Shown here piece after piece: positions 56,628 through 64,000 of a DNA stretch of 64,000 bases. Origin of the DNA: Couchioplanes caeruleus (GTDB lineage: Bacteria; Actinomycetota; Actinomycetes; Mycobacteriales; Micromonosporaceae); the NCBI RefSeq assembly GCF_023499255.1, contig NZ_CP092183.1, positions 6,506,501 to 6,570,500 on the forward strand. The letters run 5' to 3'. A model generated the notes under the pieces. It ran no database searches. It was given only the letters and a program-made list of their open reading frames with translations, and was not told the DNA's origin. Both the position numbers and the translations under genes were made by a program. Position 1 is the first letter of the stretch, and every line of letters begins with the position of its first letter.

Positions 56628-56679
56628 GTGGTTCAGAACACCACATCGACGCTCTTGGCAGGCGCGACGTTGTGGAAAC

Positions 56680-57858
56680 ATGGGGGCCGTGACCTCGACG
56701 TGGACGGAACCCGAGAACACGCCGCTCGCGCTGCTGCTGCTCGGCCAGGGCACCGACCCGGCCAGTGAGCGCGGCGTCGACTGCCCGGGCGACCTGCCCG
56801 CGCCGAGCGACCCCGATCTGGTGGCCCGTGCCACCGCCGCCAAGGCCGCCCTCGGCGACCGCGTCTTCGTGCTGGGTCACCACTATCAGCGCGACGAGGT
56901 CATCCAGTTCGCCGACGTCACCGGCGACTCGTTCAAGCTCGCCCGCGAGGCCGCCGCCCGGCCCGACGCCGAGTTCATCGTCTTCTGCGGCGTGCACTTC
57001 ATGGCCGAGAGCGCCGACATCCTGACCGGTCCCGCGCAGAAGGTCGTGCTCCCCGACCTCGCCGCCGGCTGCTCGATGGCCGACATGGCCGTGCTGGGCC
57101 AGGTGGAGGCCGCCTGGGACGAGTTCACCGACCTGGGCATCGCGGGTGACGTCGTCCCCGTGACCTACATGAACAGCTCGGCGGACATCAAGGGCTTCGT
57201 CGGGCGCAACGGCGGCGTGGTCTGCACGTCCTCCAACGCCAAGCGCGCGCTGACCTGGGCGTTCGAGCAGGGTCAGAAGGTGTTCTTCCTGCCCGACCAG
57301 CACCTGGGCCGCAATACCGCGGTGCTCGAGATGGGCTTCTCCCTCGACGACTGCGTGCTCTACGACCCGCACAAGCCGCACGGCGGGCTCACCCCGCAGC
57401 AGCTGCGCGACGCGAAGATGATCCTGTGGCGTGGGCACTGCTCGGTGCACGGCCGCTTCACCATCGACAGCGTCCGCGAGGTGCGCGAGCGGGTTCCCGG
57501 GGTCACCGTGCTCGTCCACCCGGAGTGCCGGCACGAGGTCGTCCGCGCCGCCGACCAGGTCGGCTCGACCGAGTACATCATCAAGGCCCTGGACAACGCG
57601 CCCGCCGGATCCGCCTGGGCGATCGGCACGGAGCTCAACCTGGTGCGCCGGCTCGCCCTCGCGCACCCGGACAAGCAGATCATGTTCCTGGACCGGACGG
57701 TCTGCTACTGCTCCACGATGAACCGCATCGATCTGCCGCACCTCGTGTGGGCGCTCGAGGAGCTCGTGGCGGGGCGCGTGCCGAACCAGATCACCGTCGA
57801 CGCCGACACGGCGAAGTACGCCCGGGTGGCTCTCGACCAGATGCTCGCCCTGCCGTAG
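56680..57858 (+). CDS. nadA: quinolinate synthase
   Basis: 4Fe-4S enzyme of NAD synthesis that condenses iminoaspartate with dihydroxyacetone phosphate. The 392-residue actinobacterial form shows LGHHYQRDEVIQFADVTGDS, the cluster cysteines in FCGVHFMAES, HPECRHEV and DRTVCYCSTMN, and VVPVTYMNSSADIK. ATG 56680 is the first start; GTG 56689 is possible. nadB and nadC are not in the window. A strong terminator follows. Confidence 0.94.
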   Translation: MGAVTSTWTEPENTPLALLLLGQGTDPASERGVDCPGDLPAPSDPDLVARATAAKAALGDRVFVLGHHYQRDEVIQFADVTGDSFKLAREAAARPDAEFIVFCGVHFMAESADILTGPAQKVVLPDLAAGCSMADMAVLGQVEAAWDEFTDLGIAGDVVPVTYMNSSADIKGFVGRNGGVVCTSSNAKRALTWAFEQGQKVFFLPDQHLGRNTAVLEMGFSLDDCVLYDPHKPHGGLTPQQLRDAKMILWRGHCSVHGRFTIDSVREVRERVPGVTVLVHPECRHEVVRAADQVGSTEYIIKALDNAPAGSAWAIGTELNLVRRLALAHPDKQIMFLDRTVCYCSTMNRIDLPHLVWALEELVAGRVPNQITVDADTAKYARVALDQMLALP

Positions 57859-57919
57859 CCCGGCTGCCGCCCCAGCCGCCCACGCTCGACTCGAACCTCC
57901 GGTGCCATTACTCTGAGTG

Positions 57920-57956
57920 AGCAGCGATGCGCCCAGCGCGTCGCTGCTTCTTTTTG
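57920..57956 (+). terminator. intrinsic terminator after nadA
   Basis: AGCAGCGATGCGC (57920-57932) pairs with GCGCGTCGCTGCT (57936-57948) with one T-G wobble and a 3-nt loop, followed by TCTTTTTG. It lies 60 bp after the nadA stop. Confidence 0.93.
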
Positions 57957-58023
57957 TTGGCTTAATCATCAGGGTTTCGTGCCTCGGTGGGCGTTGTGAG
58001 ATTTCTGCAACGGTCACTCAGGG

Positions 58024-58115
58024 CTATGCTGCCCGGGCGGCTGCCGCGGGGTTCCCCCACTCGCGAGGCAGCACCCCTACTCGCTCGGGCGCGTCGATGC
58101 GCCCCTTTCGGAGGT
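58024..58115 (+). promoter_or_regulatory. murA promoter and leader with a hairpin next to the ribosome site
   Basis: TATGCT (58024-58029) is a reasonable -10 box. The ~85-nt leader ends with GGGCGC (58087-58092) and GCGCCC (58099-58104), a 6-bp stem directly before GGAGG (58110-58114). The stem could modulate access to the site; this is inferred only from position. Confidence 0.35.
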
Positions 58116-58119
58116 TGCG

Positions 58120-59475
58120 TTGACCGACGACGTCCTGGCCGTACACGGCGGTACGCCGCTGCACGGGCAGATCCGGGTCCGTGGCGCCAAGAACCTGGTT
58201 TCCAAGGCCATGGTGGCCGCCCTGCTGGGCGAGACACCGAGCCGCCTCTTCGACGTGCCGCGCATCCGCGACGTGGAGGTCGTCCGCGGGCTGCTCGGCC
58301 TGCACGGCGTGAAGGTGTCCGACGGCGCCGACGAGGGCGAACTCGTCATGGACCCCACGAACGTGGAGAGCGCCAGCAGCGACCAGATCAACGTGCACGC
58401 CGGCTCGTCGCGGATCCCGATCCTGCTCTGCGGGCCGCTGCTGCACCGGCTCGGGCACGCGTTCATCCCCGACCTGGGCGGCTGCCACATCGGCCCGCGC
58501 CCGATCGACTTCCACATCCAGGCGCTGCGCCAGTTCGGCGCGATCGTCGACAAGACCCCCGAGGGCATGCACCTGACCGCGCCCAACGGGCTGCACGGGA
58601 CGAAGCTCGAGCTGCCGTACCCGAGCGTCGGCGCCACCGAGCAGGTGCTGCTCACGGCCGTCCGCGCCGAGGGCGTCACCGAGCTGCGCAACGCGGCGAT
58701 CGAGCCGGAGATCATCGACCTCATCTGCGTGCTGCAGAAGATGGGCGCGATCATCACCGTGCACACCGACCGGGTCATCGAGGTCCTCGGCGTCCCCCGC
58801 CTGCACGGCTACCACCACAAGCCCATCCCCGACCGCATCGAGGCCGCCAGCTGGGCCGCCGCCGCGCTCGCCACCCGCGGCGAGATCGAGGTGCTCGGCG
58901 CCCAGCAGGCCGACATGATGACGTTCCTCAACGTCTTCCGCTCGATCGGCGGCCAGTTCGAGATCACCGACGCCCGCGTGGGGCGCCCGGGGGTCGGCAC
59001 GGTCGAGGGCGGCATCAAGTTCTGGCACCCGGGCGGCGAACTGCAGGCCGTCGCGCTGGAGACCGACGTCCACCCCGGCTTCATGACCGACTGGCAGCAG
59101 CCCCTGGTGGTCGCCCTGACCCAGGCCCACGGCCTGTCGATCATGCACGAGACGGTGTACGAGCAGCGCCTGGGCTACACCGAGGCGCTGAACTCGATGG
59201 GCGCCACGATCCAGGTGTACCGCGACTGCCTCGGCGGCACCCCCTGCCGCTTCGGCCGCCGCAACTTCAAGCACTCCGCGGTCATCGCCGGCCCGAGCAA
59301 GCTGCACGCCGCCGACCTGGTCATCCCGGACCTGCGCGCCGGCTTCAGCCACCTCATCGCGGCGCTGGCGGCCGAGGGCACGTCCCGGGTCTACGGCGTC
59401 GACCTGATCAACCGCGGCTACGAGGACTTCGAGGGCAAGCTCGCCGCGCTGGGCGCGCACGTCGAGCGCATCTGA
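58120..59475 (+). CDS. murA: UDP-N-acetylglucosamine 1-carboxyvinyltransferase
   Basis: First committed step of peptidoglycan synthesis, transferring enolpyruvate to UDP-GlcNAc. It has the two-domain EPT fold; RGAKNLVSKAMVAALL carries the Lys-Asn pair and Cys122 in GGCHIGPRPIDFHI is the residue targeted by fosfomycin in other MurA enzymes. The conserved Asp lies in VHPGFMTDWQQP. The 451-residue length is normal. TTG 58120 is supported by GGAGG 5 nt upstream. A leader hairpin and terminator flank it. Confidence 0.94.
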   Translation: MTDDVLAVHGGTPLHGQIRVRGAKNLVSKAMVAALLGETPSRLFDVPRIRDVEVVRGLLGLHGVKVSDGADEGELVMDPTNVESASSDQINVHAGSSRIPILLCGPLLHRLGHAFIPDLGGCHIGPRPIDFHIQALRQFGAIVDKTPEGMHLTAPNGLHGTKLELPYPSVGATEQVLLTAVRAEGVTELRNAAIEPEIIDLICVLQKMGAIITVHTDRVIEVLGVPRLHGYHHKPIPDRIEAASWAAAALATRGEIEVLGAQQADMMTFLNVFRSIGGQFEITDARVGRPGVGTVEGGIKFWHPGGELQAVALETDVHPGFMTDWQQPLVVALTQAHGLSIMHETVYEQRLGYTEALNSMGATIQVYRDCLGGTPCRFGRRNFKHSAVIAGPSKLHAADLVIPDLRAGFSHLIAALAAEGTSRVYGVDLINRGYEDFEGKLAALGAHVERI

Positions 59476-59492
59476 TCATCCGTACGCCCCGG

Positions 59493-59529
59493 CCGCGCCG
59501 CCCGTCCACAGGGATGGGCGGCGCGGTTT
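59493..59529 (+). terminator. intrinsic terminator after murA
   Basis: CCGCGCCGCCC (59493-59503) pairs with GGGCGGCGCGG (59516-59526), extended inward by GTCC/GGAT, and is followed by TTT. It lies 17 bp beyond the murA stop. Confidence 0.85.
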
Positions 59530-59563
59530 CAGGTTTGGTGCGGCTCTTGGCTACGCTGCTGGG

Positions 59564-60193
59564 GTGTCCTCGCTGTTTCGTCGCAAGTCCCCCGATCTGG
59601 TCGCCGACGCCACCGCCACGGTGACGCCCGAGCCGGACACCACGCCGCGCCCCAAGGGCTACACGCCGTCGAAGAAGGAGCTCGGCAAGGAGACGCCGAA
59701 ACGGCAGAGCTCCCAACGCCGGCCCGGAGCGGTGGCCGCCCCGGCCAACCGCCGCGAGGCGTACAAGCAGATGCGCGAACGCCAGCGCACCGAACGCGCC
59801 GAGGCCTCCGAAGGCATGCGCTCCGGCGACGAGCGCTACCTGCTCGCCCGCGACCGAGGCCCGGAACGCCGCCTGGTCCGCGACATCGTCGACTCCCGCC
59901 GCACGGCCGGCACCTGGTTCTTCGTCGGCGCGATCATCGTCTTCATCGGCTCCACGGGCCGGATGCCCTACCAGGTCCAGCTCGCGGCCAACCTGCTCTG
60001 GGCGATCCTCGCCCTCAGCGTGATCGTCGACAGCATCCTGATCTCGCGCCGGATCAAGAAGCTGGTCACGCAGAAGTACCCGAACACGACCCAGCGAATG
60101 GGCTCGCTGTACATGTACGGCATCATGCGCGCGCTGACGTTCCGGCGGATGCGGGTGCCGAAGCCGCAGGTGGAGCTCGGCACCAAGATCTGA
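59564..60193 (+). CDS. DUF3043 membrane protein
   Basis: A 209-residue actinobacterial protein of DUF3043: a basic, disordered N-terminus (YTPSKKELGKETPKRQ), NRREAYKQMRERQRTERAEA, GDERYLLARDRGPERRLVRD, then two membrane helices (about 117-133 and 140-158) and a conserved C-terminus. Function unknown. TACGCT precedes GTG by 7 nt, fitting a leaderless start. The homologue Rv2206 borders glycerate kinase in M. tuberculosis. Confidence 0.85.
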   Translation: MSSLFRRKSPDLVADATATVTPEPDTTPRPKGYTPSKKELGKETPKRQSSQRRPGAVAAPANRREAYKQMRERQRTERAEASEGMRSGDERYLLARDRGPERRLVRDIVDSRRTAGTWFFVGAIIVFIGSTGRMPYQVQLAANLLWAILALSVIVDSILISRRIKKLVTQKYPNTTQRMGSLYMYGIMRALTFRRMRVPKPQVELGTKI

Positions 60194-60409
60194 GCCCACC
60201 GGGCTGCCGGGCCGCACCACGGGGCCGGCCGGACCACCCAGCCAGGCGGTCGGGCAAGCCGGGCCGCCGCGCTGGACTGCGAGCCGGGCTGAGCAGCCGA
60301 GCCGGGCTGGGCCACCGGGGCTGGGGCCGGGTCGGGGCCGGGTCGGGTCGTCCGGGTCCGCGGCCGTTTCGCCGGGGCGGCGGTGGCTACGGCCGGCCGG
60401 GCACGCGGG
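60194..60409. other. low-complexity intergenic stretch
   Basis: The 216 bp between DUF3043 and azlD are rich in short GCCGGGC and GAGCCGGGCTG pieces (for example near 60290 and 60300), with no regular period. No gene, promoter or strong terminator is recognised. Confidence 0.5.
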
Positions 60410-60718
60410 TCACGGGATGCCGGCCAGGCGGAGCAGGGCCGCTGTGGCCGCGGCAGCCACGACCACCAGGACGAACGGTGCCCGGCGCCAGGCCAGGAGC
60501 GCGCCCACCGCGACGCCGGCCGGGCGGGCCGCTCCGGCGAACGCCGGGCCCTCCATCAGCGCGGCCGTCATCGCCAGCGCGGCCAGCAGGGTGGTCGCCG
60601 CCATCGGCAGCAGGCGCTGGACCGGTTCGGAGAGGACGAGCCGGTCGCCGAGGAGGACCCCGCTGAGCCGCAGCGTGTAGGTGCCCACGCCCAGCACGAT
60701 GATCGACGCGATCAGCAT
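60410..60718 (-). CDS. azlD: AzlD-family small subunit of branched-chain amino acid exporter
   Basis: A 102-residue protein with three to four hydrophobic helices: IASIIVLGVGTYTLRLSGVL is the typical start and LPMAATTLLAALAMTAALM follows. AzlD pairs with AzlC to export branched-chain amino acids. ATG 60718 overlaps the azlC end by 7 bp, so the two are coupled. Confidence 0.9.
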   Translation of the reverse strand: MLIASIIVLGVGTYTLRLSGVLLGDRLVLSEPVQRLLPMAATTLLAALAMTAALMEGPAFAGAARPAGVAVGALLAWRRAPFVLVVVAAAATAALLRLAGIP

Positions 60719-61512
60719 GATGCCTCCGATCGACGACGCTCCGGCCGAGCGCTCGCCCCACCCGCCGACACTCCAGGCTCGCCGGGCGCGGAAACCGGCG
60801 CGGCCGAGGACGTAGGCGCGGAAGCCGGCGCAGCAGCCGTGGCCCGCAGCCGCGGGATGAACAGCACCGACAGACCCAGCAGTGCGCACAGAACCGGCAG
60901 CCCGGCCGGCAGTACCGGCGTCGCCAGGACCGCCAGCGCCGCCCCGGCCAGCGCCGCGGCCCGGGTCGTCCGGTCCCGCAGTGACGGCAGGATCAGCGCG
61001 ATCAGCCCGGCCGGGAACGCCGCGTCCAGGCCGAGGGCCGCGGGGTCGCCCGTGGCGCCGCCGAGCAGGACGCCCAGGGCCGTGCCCGCGTTCCAGGAGG
61101 TGAAGAGGGTGACGCCGATGAGCCAGTACGTGCGGCGGCGGCGGGTGGGTTCCGGTTCGCGGAGGGTGAAGGCTACGACCTCGTCGGTCATCAGGTGGCT
61201 GCCGATGAGCCGGTCGCGCCGGCGTTCGCCGACGGTGGTGGATACCGCCAGGCCGAACGGGAGGTGGCGGGCATTGAGGAGCAGGCCCGCGATCACGCCC
61301 GCGAGCGGGTTGCCGGCAGCGATCAGGCCGACCGCGAGGAACTGGGCGCCGCCCGCGAACACCACCGTCGACATGGCGAACGGGACCCACGTCGGGAGGC
61401 CGTACGCGATGGTGATGGCCCCGAACGAGGCTCCTACCGCGACCATTGCGGCGGCGATGGCGGCTGCGTCGCGGAGGAGCGCGCGGTCCACTGTTCGTTT
61501 TCGCGTACGCAT
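60712..61512 (-). CDS. azlC: AzlC-family branched-chain amino acid exporter
   Basis: A 266-residue membrane protein: VGASFGAITIAYGLP, VVFAGGAQFLAVGLI, LLLNARHLPFGLA and SHLMTDEVVAFTLREP are family motifs. The C-terminal ~40 residues are an Ala/Pro/Ser-rich tail after the last helix, longer than usual. ATG 61512 lies 2 bp from a palindrome shared with the divergent regulator, so the transcript is likely leaderless or starts within that site. Confidence 0.92.
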   Translation of the reverse strand: MRTRKRTVDRALLRDAAAIAAAMVAVGASFGAITIAYGLPTWVPFAMSTVVFAGGAQFLAVGLIAAGNPLAGVIAGLLLNARHLPFGLAVSTTVGERRRDRLIGSHLMTDEVVAFTLREPEPTRRRRTYWLIGVTLFTSWNAGTALGVLLGGATGDPAALGLDAAFPAGLIALILPSLRDRTTRAAALAGAALAVLATPVLPAGLPVLCALLGLSVLFIPRLRATAAAPASAPTSSAAPVSAPGEPGVSAGGASARPERRRSEASC

Positions 61513-61513
61513 G

Positions 61514-61557
61514 GTTCAGAATAATGAACGCCCACCGTGCCGTTCGTCAAACCGAAC
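61514..61557. promoter_or_regulatory. twin palindromes between azlC and the XRE-cupin gene
   Basis: GTTCA-N6-TGAAC (61514-61529) and GTTCG-N6-CGAAC (61542-61557) are two 16-bp sites sharing GTTCR-N6-YGAAC, with centres 28 bp apart. They occupy the whole promoter region of both divergent genes and are good candidates for the binding sites of the XRE-cupin regulator. Confidence 0.65.
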
Positions 61558-61578
61558 GAACCGACCGACGGAGTGAAC

Positions 61579-62136
61579 ATGTCGCAGCCCGCTCCCCCGC
61601 TCGCCACGATCGCCGCCGCCCTGCGCCGCGAGCGGGAACGGGTGGGGATCTCGCTCGCCGAGCTGGCGCGCCGGGCCGGGCTGGCCAAGTCGACGTTGTC
61701 CCAGCTGGAGAACGGCACGGGAAACCCCAGCATCGAGACGCTCTGGTCGCTCGGCGTCGCGCTCGGTGTGCCGTTCAGCCGGCTGGTCGAACCGCCCGCT
61801 CCGGTCGTACGCGTGATCCGGGCCGCCGACACGCCCCGCCTGCGGGCCGACCATGCCGACTTCGCGGCGAGCCTGCTCGCCGCCGGGTCGTCGCACACCC
61901 GGCGCGACCTGTACGTCATGGAGCTGGAGCCGGGCCAGCCACGCGAGGCGGAAGCGCACATCCCGGGCAGCGTGGAACACGTGGTGGTCGCCGCGGGGCG
62001 GCTCCGTACGGGCCCGACGGGCGAGTTCGTCGACCTGGGCCCCGGCGACTACGTGGCGTTCCCCGGCGACGTCCCGCACCACTACGAGGCGCTCGAGCCC
62101 GGCACGTGGGCCGTGCTGGTCATGGAACACCGCTAG
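61579..62136 (+). CDS. XRE-cupin transcriptional regulator
   Basis: A 185-residue regulator: helix-turn-helix at about 10-70 (ISLAELARRAGLAKSTLSQL) and a C-terminal cupin at about 105-180 (YVMELEPGQPREAEAHIPG, VEHVVVAAGRL, DYVAFPGDVPHHYEA). The cupin probably senses a small molecule such as an amino acid. ATG 61579 follows GGAGTGA; an upstream in-frame start would fall within the operator. It is divergent from azlCD and likely controls it. Confidence 0.9.
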   Translation: MSQPAPPLATIAAALRRERERVGISLAELARRAGLAKSTLSQLENGTGNPSIETLWSLGVALGVPFSRLVEPPAPVVRVIRAADTPRLRADHADFAASLLAAGSSHTRRDLYVMELEPGQPREAEAHIPGSVEHVVVAAGRLRTGPTGEFVDLGPGDYVAFPGDVPHHYEALEPGTWAVLVMEHR

Positions 62137-63092
62137 GGGGCGCGGTACAGCCTCGCCACCACGTCCTCGATGCCGGGCTCGACGAGCGACAGGTCCCGCA
62201 TCGACGCCACGGCCGCGAGCTCCGCGACGACCGCGCCCGCCGCCGATGACGACAGCAGGTCGAACGACGCCCGGTGGCCGTCCGCCTCGAGCGACACCAG
62301 GTCGGCTCCCGCCACGGCGAACCCGGGTGGGAGCGGCGTGTCCAGGTCCACCACGAGTCGGCGGCGGGAACCGTACCGGTCGTGCAGGGCCTCGATCGTG
62401 CCGTCGTGCACCACCCGGCCGTGATCGATCACCACGAGCCGGCGGCACAGCCGTTCGATGTCGGCCAGGTCGTGGGTGGTCAGCACGAGCGTCACGTCCC
62501 CCGTCGCGCCCAGCTCGGCGAGGAACGAACGCACCGCCTGCTTGCTCACCACGTCGAGGCCGATCGTGGGCTCGTCGAGGAACAGCACCGACGGCCCGTG
62601 CAGCAGGGCGGCGGTCAGCTCGCCACGCATCCGCTGGCCCAGCGACAGCTGCCGTACCGGGGTGTCCAGGAACTCGTCCAGGTCCAGCAGCGACCGGCAG
62701 CGCCGCAGCCGGGCGGCGTGCGCGCCGGCCGGCACCCGGTAGATGTGCCGCAGCAGGGCGAACGAGTCCCGCAGCGGCAGATCCCACCAGAGCTGCGAAC
62801 GCTGCCCGAACACCACGCCGATCGTCAGCGCCAGGCGGGTGCGCTGCGGCACCGGCGCCAGCCCGCACACCGACACCTCACCCGACGACGGCGTGAGGAC
62901 GCCCGTGAGCATCTTCAGCGTCGTGGACTTGCCGGCGCCGTTCGGCCCGATGTAGCCGACCATCTCGCCCGCCTCCACGGTCAGGTCGATGCCCGCCACG
63001 GCCGCCACCGACCGTTTCTCGCGGCGCAGCCGGCCCGTGCGGACCCGTACCGTGAAGTCCTTGCGCAGCCCGCGCATCGTGATCACGCTCAT
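62133..63092 (-). CDS. ABC transporter ATP-binding protein
   Basis: A 319-residue ATPase that partners the ABC-2 permeases upstream. Walker A YIGPNGAGKSTTLKM (about 48-62), Q-loop FGQRSQLWWD, signature LSLGQRMRGEL and Walker B VLFLDEPTIGLD are present, with THDLADIERL at the switch. The signature is LSLGQ rather than LSGGQ, as in DUF990/ABC-2 exporters. It is coupled by ATGA-type overlap to the permease gene. Substrate unknown. Confidence 0.92.
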   Translation of the reverse strand: MSVITMRGLRKDFTVRVRTGRLRREKRSVAAVAGIDLTVEAGEMVGYIGPNGAGKSTTLKMLTGVLTPSSGEVSVCGLAPVPQRTRLALTIGVVFGQRSQLWWDLPLRDSFALLRHIYRVPAGAHAARLRRCRSLLDLDEFLDTPVRQLSLGQRMRGELTAALLHGPSVLFLDEPTIGLDVVSKQAVRSFLAELGATGDVTLVLTTHDLADIERLCRRLVVIDHGRVVHDGTIEALHDRYGSRRRLVVDLDTPLPPGFAVAGADLVSLEADGHRASFDLLSSSAAGAVVAELAAVASMRDLSLVEPGIEDVVARLYRAP

Positions 63093-63889
63093 GAGCCCGT
63101 ACTCCTGTAGTGCCTGATGCCGGCCCGCCACACGACGGCGGCGGTGCCGGCCGCGACCAGCGCGACCAGCGGGGAGAGGAAGCCCGCCCCGGCGGGCAGA
63201 CCGAGCGGGTCGGCGCGGTTCAGCAGCGCCAGCGCCGGCTGGTAGGCCACGAAACCGAAGCCCATGCCGTACGCGAAGACCGCGCGGAACCAGCCCTCGA
63301 AGACGGGTACGGGGTACGCCGTGAAGTCCCGTCCGCCGTACGTGAAGGCGCTGCCCACCTCCCCGGACTCCACCCACCAGAACGCGAGGCTCGCGCTGGC
63401 CACGAAGATCGCGCCGAAGAACACCGCACCGGACAGCGGGGCGATCACGACCAGCGCCGCCCGCGCCGGCGTCCAGTCGACGTGGTTGAGGCGCAGCGCG
63501 GTGATCAGCACGGCGACCGCCACGGCCACGCGCAGCCCCTTGCGCAACGGCATGTCCATCAGCACCAGCTGCGGCAGCGCGCCGAGCGGGCGGGTCAGCA
63601 CGGCGTCCATCGCGCCCGTGCGCACGTACGTCTTCAGCCGGTCGATGTTGCCCACCACGAGGTCGGCGGTGGCGAACCCGCACGACGACAGGCTCACCAC
63701 GAGCAGACCCTCGCGCAGGGTGAAGCCGGCCACCGTACGGGTCGCGCCGAACAGCACGAGCACGGCGACGACGTCCAGCACCGCGCCGAGGATGTTCGTG
63801 GCGAGGTCCACCGCGAACGACGCCCGGTAGGACGCCAGCGACCGCCACTGACCGACGAACAGCGCCCCGTACGCCCGCAGTTCACCCAC
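63089..63889 (-). CDS. ABC-2 type permease (DUF990/YbjX-like) subunit
   Basis: A 266-residue membrane protein with about six helices: SFAVDLATNILGAVLDVVAVL, VLITALRL, and VALVAAGTAAVVWRAG. TLREGLLVVSLSSCGFATADLVVGN and TRPLGALPQLVLMD are typical of this exporter group. GTG 63889 overlaps the stop of the next permease gene. The trio with the ATPase is a three-gene transporter operon. Confidence 0.88.
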   Translation of the reverse strand: MGELRAYGALFVGQWRSLASYRASFAVDLATNILGAVLDVVAVLVLFGATRTVAGFTLREGLLVVSLSSCGFATADLVVGNIDRLKTYVRTGAMDAVLTRPLGALPQLVLMDMPLRKGLRVAVAVAVLITALRLNHVDWTPARAALVVIAPLSGAVFFGAIFVASASLAFWWVESGEVGSAFTYGGRDFTAYPVPVFEGWFRAVFAYGMGFGFVAYQPALALLNRADPLGLPAGAGFLSPLVALVAAGTAAVVWRAGIRHYRSTGS

Positions 63890-64000
63890 CCTGGGCCACC
63901 AGGCGCTTCTCGGCGCGGCGCTGCACCACGGCGGCCAGAACGAGCAGGGCGGCGGCCCAGAGCGCCTGCAGGCCCACGAGCGCCGCCTGCACCGGCGCGG
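63882..64000 (-). CDS. C-terminal end of a second ABC-2 permease (partial)
   Basis: The last ~39 codons of a gene that continues past the window: ALVGLQALWAAALLVLAAVV is a final membrane helix followed by QRRAEKRLVAQGG and stop. This is the usual end of ABC-2/DUF990 permeases and fits the operon. The stop overlaps the start of the downstream permease by 8 bp (GTGGGTGA). Confidence 0.8.
   Translation of the reverse strand, partial: APVQAALVGLQALWAAALLVLAAVVQRRAEKRLVAQGG

Noticed and set aside
60194..60409. Regular tandem repeat
   Set aside because: GCCGGGC pieces recur without a fixed period, so simple GC-rich composition is enough.

Overview
The window is high-GC DNA (GTG and TTG starts are common, genes are packed, many 4-nt ATGA/GTGA overlaps) with an actinobacterial gene content: mycothiol-type DinB protein, actinobacterial cytochrome bcc-aa3 genes with CtaF, PimB-like mannosyltransferase, class II DAHP synthase, DUF3043 and DUF5304 proteins. 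The protein styles fit Micromonosporaceae (Actinoplanes/Micromonospora type), but genus cannot be proved from the sequence alone. No rRNA, tRNA, CRISPR array, phage or insertion sequence was seen; this is ordinary chromosomal core with small accessory pieces.

Layout. 0-8 kb: endonuclease IV whose 5' end carries a dispersed 41-bp repeat, a cytochrome P450, GNAT and DUF3224 proteins, threonine aldolase coupled to DAHP synthase, and a secreted GH18 chitinase with its own promoter and palindrome. 8-19 kb: glutathione peroxidase, DUF429, a deletion scar joining the halves of a divergent dehydrogenase/TetR pair, proC, a phosphofructokinase with pyrophosphate-type residues, RNase AS-like exonuclease, a Crp regulator, PlsC acyltransferase, OtsA, and a second scar joining a truncated response regulator to a truncated membrane protein. 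19-34 kb: a flavin monooxygenase coupled to an alpha/beta hydrolase lacking its nucleophile, an ArsR-RibD-AHSA1 operon, ROK glucokinase, a NarL-type two-component system, thioredoxin/DUF4395, an ABC exporter, PimB and an M48 protease. 34-42 kb: NYN nuclease, DnaQ/GIY-YIG nuclease, a short RelA/SpoT homologue preceded by a 7 x 14-bp tandem repeat, Nudix, nucleotidyltransferase, stand-alone Lrp ligand domain. 42-52 kb: the respiratory supercomplex genes ctaE-qcrCAB, ctaG-like, trpD, ctaCF. 52-60 kb: cysteine desulfurase/TusA, adenosine kinase, A-type Fe-S carrier, glycerate kinase, nadA, murA, DUF3043. 60-64 kb: azlCD with a divergent XRE-cupin regulator and an ABC-2 transporter running off the end.

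How it fits together. The order aroG - RNase AS - plsC - pimB - DnaQ/GIY-YIG - qcr/ctaE - trpD - ctaF - ctaC - adoK - HesB/IscA - glycerate kinase - DUF3043 parallels the Mycobacterium tuberculosis Rv2178c-Rv2206 segment as I remember it, so the window looks like an ancient actinobacterial backbone with lineage-specific insertions. The most unusual local property is the density of unrelated tandem repeats in intergenic and even coding DNA (41, 14, 23, 25-27, 18 and 21 bp units), one of which occurs at two distant loci. No wholly new multigene system could be demonstrated; the best leads are the repeats, the pyrophosphate-type phosphofructokinase, the nucleophile-less hydrolase coupled to a monooxygenase, the degenerate RSH synthetase and a twin-palindrome operator.
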